A stretch of DNA of 64,000 nucleotides, from the NCBI GenBank assembly GCA_963930775.1, contig OZ005697.1, positions 1,054,001 to 1,118,000 of the forward strand. The letters are read 5' to 3'. Source of the DNA: Cliona cf. orientalis (taxonomy: Eukaryota; Porifera; Demospongiae; Clionaida; Clionaidae). Every line of letters starts with the position of its first letter. Positions within the stretch are counted from its first letter, which is position 1. This document shows, piece by piece, positions 13,201 through 32,946 of the stretch. Below the pieces are notes generated by a model, which saw only the letters and a program-made list of their open reading frames with translations, made no database searches and was not told where the DNA came from. Position numbers and translations under genes: made by a program.

Positions 13201-16200
13201 TATGTGCATGTACACTATAGGATGTCATTATAATAAAGTATAGGGCTTTGTTGCAATAATGTATACAGGCTTTGTTATAATAGCAGGGAGTGTTTTTCCT
13301 AGCATTTCAGTGATAATATTTATCATAATCATTCTCAAGAGAACCCATCCTAGTGCCCACTCAGAAGCACCTGCAATCAATGTATCAGTATGCAAAATAT
13401 AGCGAGATACTACAATACATTAGCTATAGTCTTCCATAATAATATGCGGCTTGATAAGCCCTTCTTATTATGATGATGTGAGGGAACGCTATAGAGTAAC
13501 TTTTGATTCATATATGAATCACAACCAGCCACAAGTTTGTAGATACCTTTTCAAGCATGTATTTCTTGGTATCGATATCGTGGCAATGGCTGTTGCCGTG
13601 GATGGGAAAATCATAGCTTATGGCCTGTGTTTACTATAACAAACTCACACAATCAGCACCTGGGCATTGTGAGTAATGAGCACGTACACCCACTCATAAT
13701 TTCTATACCAGCTATGGTTGCATAGTGAGAGCTTATGCCGGCTATGGGCAAGCACAGTATTGATCTGTCCTGTACTACATTGTGAGTGAGTAGCTACAAC
13801 TATATACCCAGCTATGGGCGAGCTACGTTAAATCAAATCCAATCAGGCCGGCCAGGCCTACACATGTGATTTTATCATACCGTGCATTCATGCATGCATG
13901 CATGTGTATAACTATATTAGCCAATGTAGGGGCCCGGGGTTAGGGTGCAGTATGCATGCGGTTAAGTATACTTGGCCACAGGTGTTTTTGAATACCTCAA
14001 ATTACTGCACGTATAAATTTGGCCATTACAGATTAGAGAATCAGCTGCTATCATCACATAGCTACTGTGTGATGAGTAGCTAGCTATAGGCAATTAAATT
14101 ATGGATACGATTGTGCTATATAATATAGCCTTGTCCCTAGGCCATGGCAGTCCTTTAATAGGACGACTCGATGATTCTGGTTTAGCTGATGCCAGGCTTA
14201 CGTTTCTTCTTGTCTTTCTCTCTGCGAATGGCCTCCACCCATTCTTGTTTCTCCTGCGCAGTCTTGGCCAGGAGAACGAACCACTTGTCCTTGGCAAGGT
14301 TGTGAACCTTCCAGCCATTGACAACTGTCAGACCATTACTGTGGAAATCAGCTGCATCAGATAGAGAAGAAACACCAAATCACAAGAGAGAGAGGGGGGA
14401 GGTGAGAGACCATACCTGTTCCATCCTGTATATCTTCAATGTCCAGTCCTTCCACAGACACTCTCCCGCGAAACACTGCTCCATTCTTCCCCTTCTTCTT
14501 GCAGTAGACAAGGAGATTATCGAACAAATAAAACTGCCTCTCCTGAGTGTTTCCGGCCGATATCTTGATCAGAGAACCTTCCTTGATCCGCTGGTTGCAG
14601 GTATCCACGACGTTAGGCCCCTCCCACTGCTCGACGGTGGCCTGCCAGTCGGCAATCTGCTCGAGATGCTCTACTCGTCTCTTTGCTTCGTTGATGGTGG
14701 AGCATGTCTCTCTCATCATTGCCAGCGTGTTCTGAGTGGCGTGGTAGTCAGGGTGACTGGATGGAGTGTACTTCTCCAGCTCCTGCGTGGGGAGGGGAGG
14801 GGGTAAGGAAGAGGAGGAGGAGAGAAGGAAGGAGTGAAGGAGGGAGAGAGAGAGAGGAAGAGAGAGAGAGATGTTTTAGTTTGTGCGTAGTTAAACCTTG
14901 TAGTCCAATGTACAGCCCCATTCTCAGGCCCTATTAAAAAAACAGAGAACCTAGCTGAGGGGGGCAAGGCTAGCTATGACTGCTAGCTTGCTTATGGTAC
15001 ATAAGTAAAGAGGGCCTCGCCTTGTGAATCAGAATGTACAGTTTGCATACACCACCAGAAATGTGGACAGAGGGGACACATAATACTATCATAGCACAAT
15101 ACCGACATTAAACTGCATCATCACCACTGATATTGTGCATGTGCATATTATGACTTGCTGCCAAGAGGTGTACCGGGACAGTGGGTACATACTATTAGCA
15201 GACATGGCTTCCCACAAGAGTTGGGAATGCACCAAGGCATTCAAAGGTTCGTTAAACTTTGCAGATTGAGCAGCTACCAGTTTCAACGTCTCCCATTGTC
15301 AGCAACTTTTCAGTTGGACTCGAAATATGCCCAGTAGACAACATTACTTGGCTTTCTTTCTGCTCAACTGCAGACTATACTATAATATAGTAGTAGTGTT
15401 TTACCTTAGCAGCTTACAACTATCTATGAGCTAGTTTGGTGGCAACCAGACCACACATTACTCTAGGTCTCTTTGAAGTTGTGCCAGACGCTATCATGCT
15501 GCTGCATGTTGGACAATGCATACGATCTGTCTTTTGTACGATTCAGATGATAGTGGTTCTGGATTGTCATTTGTATTAGTTGTACATATGATAATGTGTG
15601 ACCTGCTCTGAGAAAAGGGACCACTTGGGATTAATTTTTACAATAATAGCTAAAATGTGGGGAAAATAAATATTTATCATTCATTTTTTCTGTATTTTAG
15701 TCTACCAGAAAAATTAATGTAGAATTTTAGTTTCATATTGATATGCTATGTTTATGTAGTTGCTGTAAACTATCGTAATGCTTGGGTGCAAACAATTGCT
15801 CGGACACATACAACTTAATACAAAATTTGATTAAATAATAATGTGCATTTTCCGAAAAACGAATATATCTACCTGCGTGTATAAAAATGGTCATAATTCC
15901 ACTTGTGATCGATATTTTTTCATGAAACTTGCACCATTGGATTCAGCACACATAAAGCTATCAATCCATGCTAAAAATTCAATTTTTATGAAATATCCCG
16001 AGTGGTCCCTTTGCTCAGAGCAGGTCACATATTATTATGAGCACATAATATTATCACGTGAGTCAACTCACTCTGAAGAGTAGAGGATACTTGCACACTC
16101 TCTGGATTGGCTTGAAGAAGTAGGCGCTGATTTCTTCCTCTCCCTTACCGCCAAGCAACATGCAACCCTGCAGGGAAATGAAAGAACAATACGAATCACT

Positions 16201-19200
16201 TCACTAACACGTACACACACACATACACACACACAGCAAGTCACGTCACTAGAACAGAAACCCAAGAGAGGTGGTGCTACCATGCTTAAAGTTAAACACC
16301 GAAGAATGTTTTTCACTGTTTATAACTTGTGAGTATCACTGTACTGTGCCACTCAGACTACAGCTTTAGTGACTTATGATAGTATATAGCTGTGTCAACA
16401 GTCATGAATCACCTTTCAACTAAATCAATACTATCACAGCTCTTCAGTTTATTAAAGTGAATGTTCTGTACACACACACACACACTGAAAATGAGGTTGA
16501 ACTAATTGCATAGCTGCAGCAATCACTAAAATTTTAATGTTGCACGAAAGCAAACTGTCACAAATGCCGAAGAGGAACTACAAACCAAAGGAGAGCAACT
16601 TGTTGTAAACAAGGAAGTGTTGGACCCGTACACAAATTAAAGCTTCTACAGATCTCTCTACTTCAGAATACACCTCTTAAGTCCTTGGCTATAATGCATG
16701 GTGTACTGGTCTTATAAAAGCATAGCAGTATCATTTGCTGACTAATGTAGAGAGATGCATAACATTATACTATAAATATTGGGGGCTTCTGGAACTAAAA
16801 TGCTATTTCTGTCGAGTTAACTAAACGATTATTTAATAACGTTGTGGCTGCAAGCCTTTGCAGATGTGCCATTACCCAATTCGAAAGTTAAGTAAGGAAA
16901 GGATCGTGCATTCAATGAGTGATCATGTTTCATATTATATGTGGCAAATACCTATATATATTATGAGCCTGGGGATGGGTCTAGCTACTCTCTCTCTCTC
17001 TCTCTCTCTCTCATCCAACCTTCCCAAACTCTCTGCTACCCCCTCCCCCCCCTCCCCCCCCCCCCCCCCCCCACACACATTATATTAGCTCTCCACCTTA
17101 AAAATAAATATTCAGCTTCTAATTCCCATGGCATGCAGCTATATATTCCAATTATGTGCAACCTTACAAGAGAGTCTATATGGTATGTCTGAGATTTTGC
17201 ACCAATTGTCACAAACTGCATTAATAGTAATGACTTCATAAGGTGGACTGACATCCATGGGGCCACCACTAGCTCTTACTGAGTCTACCGACTGACTCTA
17301 GGATAAGTTAACACTTACATAGAAGAATGCTTCGAAAGAAGGCTGCTTCTGTAGTTCGTAAAAGAGCTTCTGTGCTTGCTCATTGTTTTCTCCATACTTC
17401 TTGTAGCTCAGAAACCCTTCTTTCTGCAACATAAGTATAATATACAGTACAGTGGCAAACAATGCTAATTAGGCACTGTCCATGTATGTGCATGTTATGA
17501 TTTGGTACTATGGAAGAGTACAATGTATGTGGTATATAAGGACATGTGTGTGGTAACAGAGCGTGTGTAGGAGAGACTCAGAGAGGGTAACAATCAAAAC
17601 ACTTGGTCCTCCCAAGCAATTATTAGCTAGCTCTCTCTCTCTCCTGTCTCTCTTTCTCTCTCCCTCTCTCTCTCTCTCTCTCTCCCTCTCTCTCTGTCTC
17701 TCTCCCTCTCTCTCTGTCTCTCTCTCTCTCTCCCTCTCTCTCTCTGTCTCTCTCCCTCTCTCTCTCTTTCTCTCTCTCCTTTGCATGCAAACAAAGGAAG
17801 ATATTCTTGACAGAAGCACAGTGTACACCACCTACCACCAACAATAAAGTGTACCAATAACAGAGGATGTACTTGGTATGCAAACACAGGGCATATGTCT
17901 CAAGATATACATGCTCGTAGGCGTGTTGCTGATGATTGATACGAATGCACAAGACAAGGCCAATTGAACTTCAAATCTTTGTGGTCATGTCGCACAGATG
18001 CTTAAATTGCTAGCACGAAATCTACACCGCATGATTTGTAGCAGAGCTTCTGGTGGATTAATGGGTTTCAGGGGAGGAAGTTTATCTGATAACAACTTTA
18101 TCAAGGAACGATGATTCGTGAATCCCTCATCATAAGTTTTACGATGGACCTTGTTTGACCCATAATAATAATATTATTATTGCTGGCCGTTGATTCACTG
18201 AACCAATACTATCTAAGTCTGTGCTACCATTATACTGGGGATGAGGCTTATACCTAAAGATAAAGAACTAGCCAGGGACCTGCTATCACCATCTCTAACT
18301 CCCACATTAATTTTACACATTGGCCAGTTTAACTATAATATATTCCCCTGATCCTATCTGGCACCCTTGCTACCTTCAGTCAGGTAGCAGCTTCACCAAG
18401 TCAGGATGTCACACCACCACGACCTCCTGCTAGGTACACTGAAGGTAAAAAGGTTGTGACCTCAAGTGGGCTGGCTATAATAATATATTATTAAAAAGGA
18501 TCCTCCAATGAATAAATCATTAACCACGAAGTGGCCAACTATTTCTTGACCTAAGGGGCCAATTGCAAGCAATTAAATATGGAAGAGGGGGAGAGGAGGA
18601 GGGGCACTGACTTCAGAGGCTGTCACTGTGACACACACTCAGGTATGACTTTCATACAATACCTTATATGTGATAATTAGACCCCAAGCACCATACAATC
18701 ATGCTACGCATAGCCTAGCTCATTAATTTAATGCTTATTTTGGCTATCTCTCTAGACCATGTAGACTCACATGTTTAAGATAGCAGGAGGCCACTTCTGT
18801 CTCGTAGACGGGACCTCTTGACCCGACTATAGCCTCGAGATCTTTCACCAGACTCTGGTGGACGGTCAGAATCTCTTCAATGTTGCAGAAGAGCGTTTGA
18901 ATGTTCTTTGCAGTGAACGTGCTCTCGTGTGGATTTCTCTCCTTCTCTCTGGCTTTCTCGAGAATATGCTGTATATATAACAACAGTGAATCATACGGTG
19001 CAGTATGCTATGTTCAACAGTGGATCACCGATAATAAAATATTATTTGAACTTTAGATTAATTTGTAATACATGCATGTATAGCTCTGAGAATCTCTAAG
19101 AGAGTCATAAGTTAAGTACAAACGTTTCTCGATGGCTTAATTGGGATATTCATGCCGGTTCTGTGTGTTCCATGATTTTCCACAGAAGCAGGAAATTCAA

Positions 19201-20331
19201 ATGCATTGCCAAGTGAACTACACACACTGCTACACCTACCACGCTGTACAATTGTACAGCAAACCATAATAACAATTGATGTGTAACATCAAATTTTTTT
19301 GGACACACCGTATATTATAATAATCTTCTTCACATCTGTTTATGGCTGTAGCTTGAGCGTCTATGGTGTGCATAACTCTGCCCAGTGTGTTGATAACCTA
19401 CCAAGCCGGGACTCAGGAGGCATGCAATATTTTGGTTGCAATACATTTAGGTTTTAATAGCAGCTGGTACTGGTCCGAATGACCATTCAGCCCATGATGG
19501 TACTACAGTTTGTGCTCGTGTATTTAGTTAATACTAGAGGCGTAGGTTATTATAGCTATGCAGCATACAAATATGGATTAAAATCCATACTAACAAAGCC
19601 GTGTGATACATCGATGTGTATATATAGCAACATGAGAGAACAGGCCATGGGACACGCTCTCAGTAAAGCGTAGGGAGTAGCTAAGCTTATGTCACTAGTA
19701 CTCCTGTCTCCTTTTGTCTGCCGGGTGACATCAGCAGGACATCAACCTTCCTGCAAGCTAGACTTTGGGCCAGGGGATGGCAGCTAGATGTAGGTCTTCC
19801 CTTCAAAAAGAAACCTTATTGGGTAAATCTCAGCTACTCTCCTCCTTGGAGCCTAGTTGTCAGCTGTACTTTGGCTTCACCTAATTCACTAACTCTAGTT
19901 TGCTGAACGAATTTTGAGCTAACGGTGGCCTAACCATAGATAGATAAAGGGGCTAACTTATGGTAAATTGGTCCGCGGGCTTGAACATGTTTTCAAGTGG
20001 CGTGCGGTGACGTTCATAATTCACCACCATTCAAGTCAAGTGGTTGGGTCTGGCGTGTACAAGCCAACCTCTTTGTGCCAATTAGACGAGACCACTGCAT
20101 GCACGATGGACGCCGGCTCAGGTAACGTAGCTAGCTAGCTAGCTACGTACGTAGTATATAGATGCGCCCTCAAATTTTAGCCTAGATGCGCGCTCCAATG
20201 GTCACCGCTAATCAGCTGTAGCTATTGTTTCTCACCGTGACTGTAAACTCGAGGCTTCTTGTATACTCTCTCTCGGTGTCAAATATCTCCTTGACGACGT
20301 GCACACGAAATCTCTTCTGCTTCTCGGTCAT
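4218..20331 (-). CDS. PREX: P-Rex homologue: PIP3-dependent Rac guanine nucleotide exchange factor
   Basis: The 22-exon model is 20236-20331, 18771-18968, 17319-17423, 16072-16167, 14416-14782, 14202-14351, 12658-12900, 12367-12523, 11946-12052, 11455-11621, 10956-11072, 10521-10755, 10118-10398, 9212-9337, 8569-8847, 8111-8214, 7647-7921, 6796-6930, 6295-6512, 5823-6000, 5537-5680 and 4218-4723. It totals 4284 nt (1427 aa) and every junction is phase-consistent. Domains in order: DH (about 5-200), PH (215-330; [11 protein letters not shown] and [14 protein letters not shown]), DEP1 (340-440; DKHQFKN then YRFRYDD), DEP2 (460-545), two PDZ (562-740), and the long P-Rex C-terminal domain, whose end (GALRVNIC...[10 protein letters not shown]) matches the vertebrate P-Rex C terminus. 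The family activates Rac downstream of PIP3 and G-beta-gamma. DEP2 looks short at its N terminus, so a small exon may be missed in 12053-12366. A coding-like stretch at 9690-9815 in the intron could be another exon. Confidence 0.93.
7193..7240. repeat. (TG)n plus poly-G run
   Basis: TG dinucleotides followed by about 18 G in a P-Rex intron. Confidence 0.9.
8971..9106. mobile_element. Repeat copy A: TACCCTACAATACC-type array plus ATACTGTGATCTGATTGG core
   Basis: An irregular array built from TTACATTACCCTACAATACC-like units (8971-9057) is followed by a core (9067-9106). A second array and core lie at 9889-10071 with the order of array and core reversed. Both sit in introns flanking P-Rex exon 9212-9337. 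They are probably two copies of one short non-autonomous element. Confidence 0.6.
9889..10071. mobile_element. Repeat copy B: core with inverted GATTGGTCA ends plus tandem array
   Basis: The core ATACTGTGATCCGATTGGTC (9889-9908) is followed about 50 bp later by CCGATTGACCAATCAGATT in inverted orientation, then by the tandem array at 9980-10071. The inverted ends suggest a MITE. Confidence 0.55.
15596..16031. mobile_element. MITE-like element with about 37-bp terminal inverted repeats
   Basis: The left end GTGACCTGCTCTGAG...GGGACCACTTGGGAT (15598-15631) and the right end ATCCCGAGTGGTCCC...CTCAGAGCAGGTCAC (15994-16028) are inverted copies with few mismatches, around an AT-rich, non-coding 360-bp interior. 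It lies in the P-Rex intron between exons 16072 and 14782. I see no transposase. Confidence 0.8.
17636..17778. repeat. CT-rich simple repeat
   Basis: Imperfect CTCTCT/CCCTCT/GTCTCT array in a P-Rex intron. It yields spurious open frames on both strands. Confidence 0.9.
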
Positions 20332-20940
20332 GATCGGCGCGGCACTGGCAGCTGCCTGGGCGATTGTTCAAAGATCCAGATCCGCGAAATAGGGTCGCTG
20401 TCCGATACACCGGTAGTTTAGTAGCAGCTACACAGAAAATTTCTTGCTTCTCTGTCCGCGATGGTTTTGTAAACTGTAGTAGCTCGGCCCCCATGCATGC
20501 AAAAATGCAAGCGCACGCCCATCACATAATTGGTACCAAACGCTGAGTCAGCTATAATTAACGTAATTATCGCGTGGTATGTGCCCTCGCGCTGCTATTT
20601 ATAGTCCTAGCATTGTTTGCATGCATGCAAAATGTGGTAAACAGCGCCAAATTAACGCCTGAAATTTGATATGCATGCTCATGAAGGAGTAAATATGGAC
20701 GTCAATTGTATTAAAGTATTCTACATCTCACACTGAGCATAAAAATATCAGTATGCTATCAATCAATTTTGCCAAAAAGAGATGAAAAAAAGAATGAGAT
20801 GCAGTGTCTCATGTGATCAAAGCTACAACAATAAATACACAATAATATAACCCAAATAGCTTGACATTAACAACAGCAACGTTAACAATAATTATCATAA
20901 TAATAATAATAACTGAGAGAGTGCAGTGTTGATAAAATAA
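20332..20940. other. Promoter side of P-Rex and 3' flank of the PDZ-SAM gene
   Basis: No gene is seen. It contains repeated ATGCATGC-type palindromes (20617-20632) and AT-rich sequence. Confidence 0.5.
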
Positions 20941-20946
20941 TTTATT
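20941..20946 (-). terminator. Polyadenylation signal AATAAA of the PDZ-SAM gene
   Basis: AATAAA on the - strand, about 110 bp after the SAM stop codon at 21056. Confidence 0.6.
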
Positions 20947-21055
20947 GCTACGCTATTATCAAGATGTAATGGTTTGTGTTTGCACAATACACACAGACTC
21001 TGGTATTTGCCAAAATGTTTGTGTGTGTTTGTATCTGTTGAAAGTTTCCTTGCTT

Positions 21056-29241
<8,186 letters not shown>

Positions 29242-29781
29242 GGCCGGCGTGTTGATCTGCTTCTTGCCCGCGGTTGGTCGGTCGGTCCAGCTGCCCTTGG
29301 CTTGCGTTGGCTGTGTGGTGAGTGGCAAAGTTGATTTGCATGCACTTTCTAACGAGTTTGGAATGTTTGTGTGGGCGTGGCACATCCCCCAGGCTTCAAT
29401 ATAGTGCATGGTATACGGAATGATAATCGGCAAATATCCGGAAACTACCACCCAATTAGCCTCTTAAATCATCAGGCTTTTCTTGCAACTGGTTATCAAA
29501 CCTTACGGTTCTTGTACTGAAGTCATATATAGATCCAAAAATATAATAATGTGCAAAAATCAATAATCGATGTTGCTGCTTCCCAGCTTTAAATGTAATC
29601 AAAAGTATGGCTGATCAAAATGCAAAAACTTTCAAAATAGACACTAACAATTATTAAGTATTAGGATGCCATGGACCAGAAAGTATAAACGGTATACAAT
29701 TAAGAAAATCAAACAGAAAAAAACAGTGAACCCCCTAAATAATAATTGATTATTAATTTTGCCTAGCTAGTTTATAATCAA

Positions 29782-30963
29782 CTACTGAGTTTTCTTTGAC
29801 TCCAGTGTGTGGTCGCCATCATCGGCAGCTGCACTGGTCTCTTCCTCTCCTCCTCCCTCCTCTCCCTCTCCCTCTCCCTCTCTTTTCTCTTCTCCCTCTC
29901 CCTCTTCTTTCTTTTCTTCTTCCTTTTCCTCCTTCTCCTTACCCGCTCCTTCCTTTACCTTGCTTTCAGGGTAGTCCTTATACCTGCAAAAATAACAGAG
30001 TGAATATAATACTTTTACACAAAATTGAAACTGGTATACAAAATTAAAATGCTCCGCAAGAAGGCGAATTCCCCATTGCTCCCTACCCCTCTGATCAATC
30101 TCAGTATGGGAACGAGTGCCGGGGTATGAGCATAAGCACAGGATAGGAATAGGCGCTACCTAAACATATTATTCTGTTTGCTTGGCTTGAGAATATCTTT
30201 ACCGTGTTGCCCAAAATACATGACATTGTACATGTATGTAGAGATCGAGCTATTTGTACTTCTCTTGGCTGCCAAAGCGATAAACAAAATACCGAACACT
30301 CTACTAAGACAACCATGAAAGCTGTTGCCATTATCAACCATGTATTTCTACAAGCGCACAGTACGTGGTGGGGGGGGGGGGTGCTCAGCTAATTAGCCCA
30401 TAATAATACCATATAATATTATAAGTACACACAGTACGTATTGCTTGCTTGAGCTGGTCTTCAAAAAACACACACAACAGCTGCTTAGCAAAACAACTAG
30501 CTGTGCACTGTGTCAACAAAACCCACATACCATACACACACCTGAACAATGCGGGTAGGTCCCCTAGAATTAGTGCCACCAGGAAGGGCAGACCGAGACA
30601 GCTGGGCACTAAATAGAGTAGGGCCGGCTGGGCGGCCTTGAAGAAGTGCATCACGCCAACTGTGGTACCCAGGCCGATCATGTACGACAAAAAACCCGTG
30701 TAGAAGTAGATCCTAGTCTTGCCTGGTCGATGCCTGAGGATGGTAGAGAGATTATATTATTACGTAACTTACGATGAAATGATAGGGTTAGGGGGAAATC
30801 ATACTCGTTGTCGAATCGGCAGAGAAGAGCGATGTAGATGCCAGGTACGACAATGTCTCCGAGTCCCAGCATGCCAAAATTCTTGGCCAGCAGACCTTTC
30901 TCCAGTAAATCCATTGGAAACACCACTGCAAGAAGGAACATTTTACAAGTGCTATCTTGTTCC

Positions 30964-31031
<68 letters not shown>

Positions 31032-32722
31032 CCTCTCTCGTCCTCCCTCTCTTTCTCACCCATCCCTTATTTTCTCTCCTCTTACATTTTATGGGGACCT
31101 CCAGTCCCTTGGCAACGGTGACCATCACATCAGTTCCAAACACCCAGAAAATGTCGTAGAGGAACAGGCCTCCGAGAAGAAGGCAGCCAACACTCACAGT
31201 GTCCAGAGAGATGAGCTCAATGGCGTTCATGCAGAAAGCCAAGCCAATTATGTTGTTCAGAATCCATTGCTGAAACGAAGAAAATGAATCACAAATCACA
31301 TCACTAAAATGTTTGTGATGAGCTACTAGTGAAATAAAAGGGTTTTTTTTGGGGGGGGGGGGGGGGGGGGAGGGGGGTGGAGAAAAGAGATCAGAACTGG
31401 GGGACAAGCCTCACTTTTGTGAAGAAGTAGACCACCCCAACACCTCCTGACATTATGGCCAGTACGATATCAACTGTAGAAAAGTCCATCTTCGTTTCCT
31501 CTGTGTGTGTGTGTATTGGGGGGGGGGAGGGGGGAGGTATCAATTTTAGTGACAAAGAACTACATGTAGAAGCATGTAGATGAGCGTTCCCCCAGAAGTT
31601 ACTTTGAGCAGGTAAAATCATTTTGTTGCGAGGTATAATTGTCACAGACTGACAAAGGTCTAGTGTACCTACATAGATACCATACTTCCTCAACTATCAA
31701 TCATACACTTCCCACTACAAGTTGACTAGAGACAGAGGAACTCAACCTCTTACAAAAGCACAACACACTATAATTATAGCCAAAATAACAATAATTTTTA
31801 TTATACTCGTACCTTTGTGTATACATAAATTATTGATAATCATGTGCATATACTTGTACCTTTCTTTTTATCAGGAGTCTCTGCCACCAGAAGGAGCTTG
31901 TACTTGGTTACGTAACCAGTGATGAACGCGGGAACATACGGTTCCAACAGAGCACTGTAATGTACATGTACATGCATGTATAATTTACGAGTATGGTGGT
32001 GTTAGTGAGACAGGTAAGAGAGAGGGAGAGAAGAGAGAAAGAGAGAGGAAGATGTATACCTGCATGCTCTTGCCAGTGCACTGACTCCCAGGGCAAGAAA
32101 GAAGATACTTAGCAGAAGGTTGACATACTCCTTTGGTATAAACTGTATGTGTGTGTGTGTGAGGGGGGAGAAAATTAGAATAGATAGAGCACAAAGCCAC
32201 TAGTTTTTGGCTTGGGGGCGGGGGCTTGAGTATAAGGTATCTAAAAGAGCATCATGGGAGATCGAGCTCAATCACCTTAAAGAAGAGATAGATCCCAAAC
32301 AGTCCCCCACTGGCATACACTGGAAACATGGCAGCATCCTTCATGCCAATCTTATCCTGAGCCTCTTCACCTAGTTTCTGCAAAATCATTCAAAATGACG
32401 ATAATGACGATATATATATGCATGCATATTGAATAAAATTTATAATTTCAGAAACATCTACATTCACACACTACAATACATACAAATACAGTACACTCCA
32501 TACTATTATTACAATACGAGCAAAGGATACCTTCAGGGAGAGGTGGTGCTTCACGGAGCGCAGGGATCCCACTAAGATTGGCCCCAGAGCCATCAGAAAC
32601 AGACTGAAGTACGTGACTGCTATTCCCTCGGGCGTGGCGGCCTCGCGACCTGTGAGATTGGACGCGTTGGAGACATTGTCTACGATGGTCAGATTTTGAC
32701 CCTCCACTTCTAACTCAGCCAT
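29782..32722 (-). CDS. HM13: Signal peptide peptidase (intramembrane aspartyl protease)
   Basis: Nine exons: 32531-32722, 32276-32377, 32060-32142, 31860-31954, 31415-31500, 31086-31269, 30805-30925, 30542-30733 and 29782-29983, totalling 1257 nt (418 aa). It cleaves leftover signal peptides inside the ER membrane. The family signature is complete: YD (Tyr224-Asp225, within LFLYDIFWVF), GLGD (Asp271, within GMLGLGDIVVPG) and PAL at 324-326 (QPALLYLVP). There are nine predicted membrane segments and an N-terminal lumenal stretch with N-glycosylation sequons (NLT, NAS). The last exon is a Lys/Glu/Gly-rich tail that ends KKTQ, a KKXX-type ER-retrieval motif like the one on the vertebrate protein. 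It starts 224 bp from the divergent xylose isomerase gene. Confidence 0.95.
30966..31040. repeat. (CT)n microsatellite
   Basis: A CT run in the SPP intron between exons 31086 and 30925. On the coding strand it is GA, so it is not a polypyrimidine tract. Confidence 0.95.
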
Positions 32723-32946
32723 CGCTCCGAGTCTTCCAAGCTAGCAGCCTGTGCTGGATTTGTTGTGGTTTCCTCTTGTTCCAAATAACGCACACTTTAC
32801 ACGTGGACTGCTGACGTGGCATTTTGCATGCGCGCTGGTGGGCGTGGCTCGTAGGCTGCGCAATGCGCGATATCGATATCACGCGTGCAACCGCATGCGC
32901 ATGAGAACCTCCCCTTTTTTTCAGAGACAAGAGAAAGAGAGTCAAG
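32723..32946. promoter_or_regulatory. Shared divergent promoter of SPP and xylose isomerase
   Basis: 224 bp separate the two start codons on opposite strands. The middle is GC- and CpG-richer than surrounding introns (GCATGCGCGCTGG, GCGCAATGCGCGATATCG) and has no clear TATA box. Confidence 0.65.

Noticed and set aside
20126-20160. GCTAGCTAGCTAGC/TACGTACGTA palindrome as a regulatory site
   Set aside because: Simple tetranucleotide repetition inside P-Rex intron 1; nothing supports a function.
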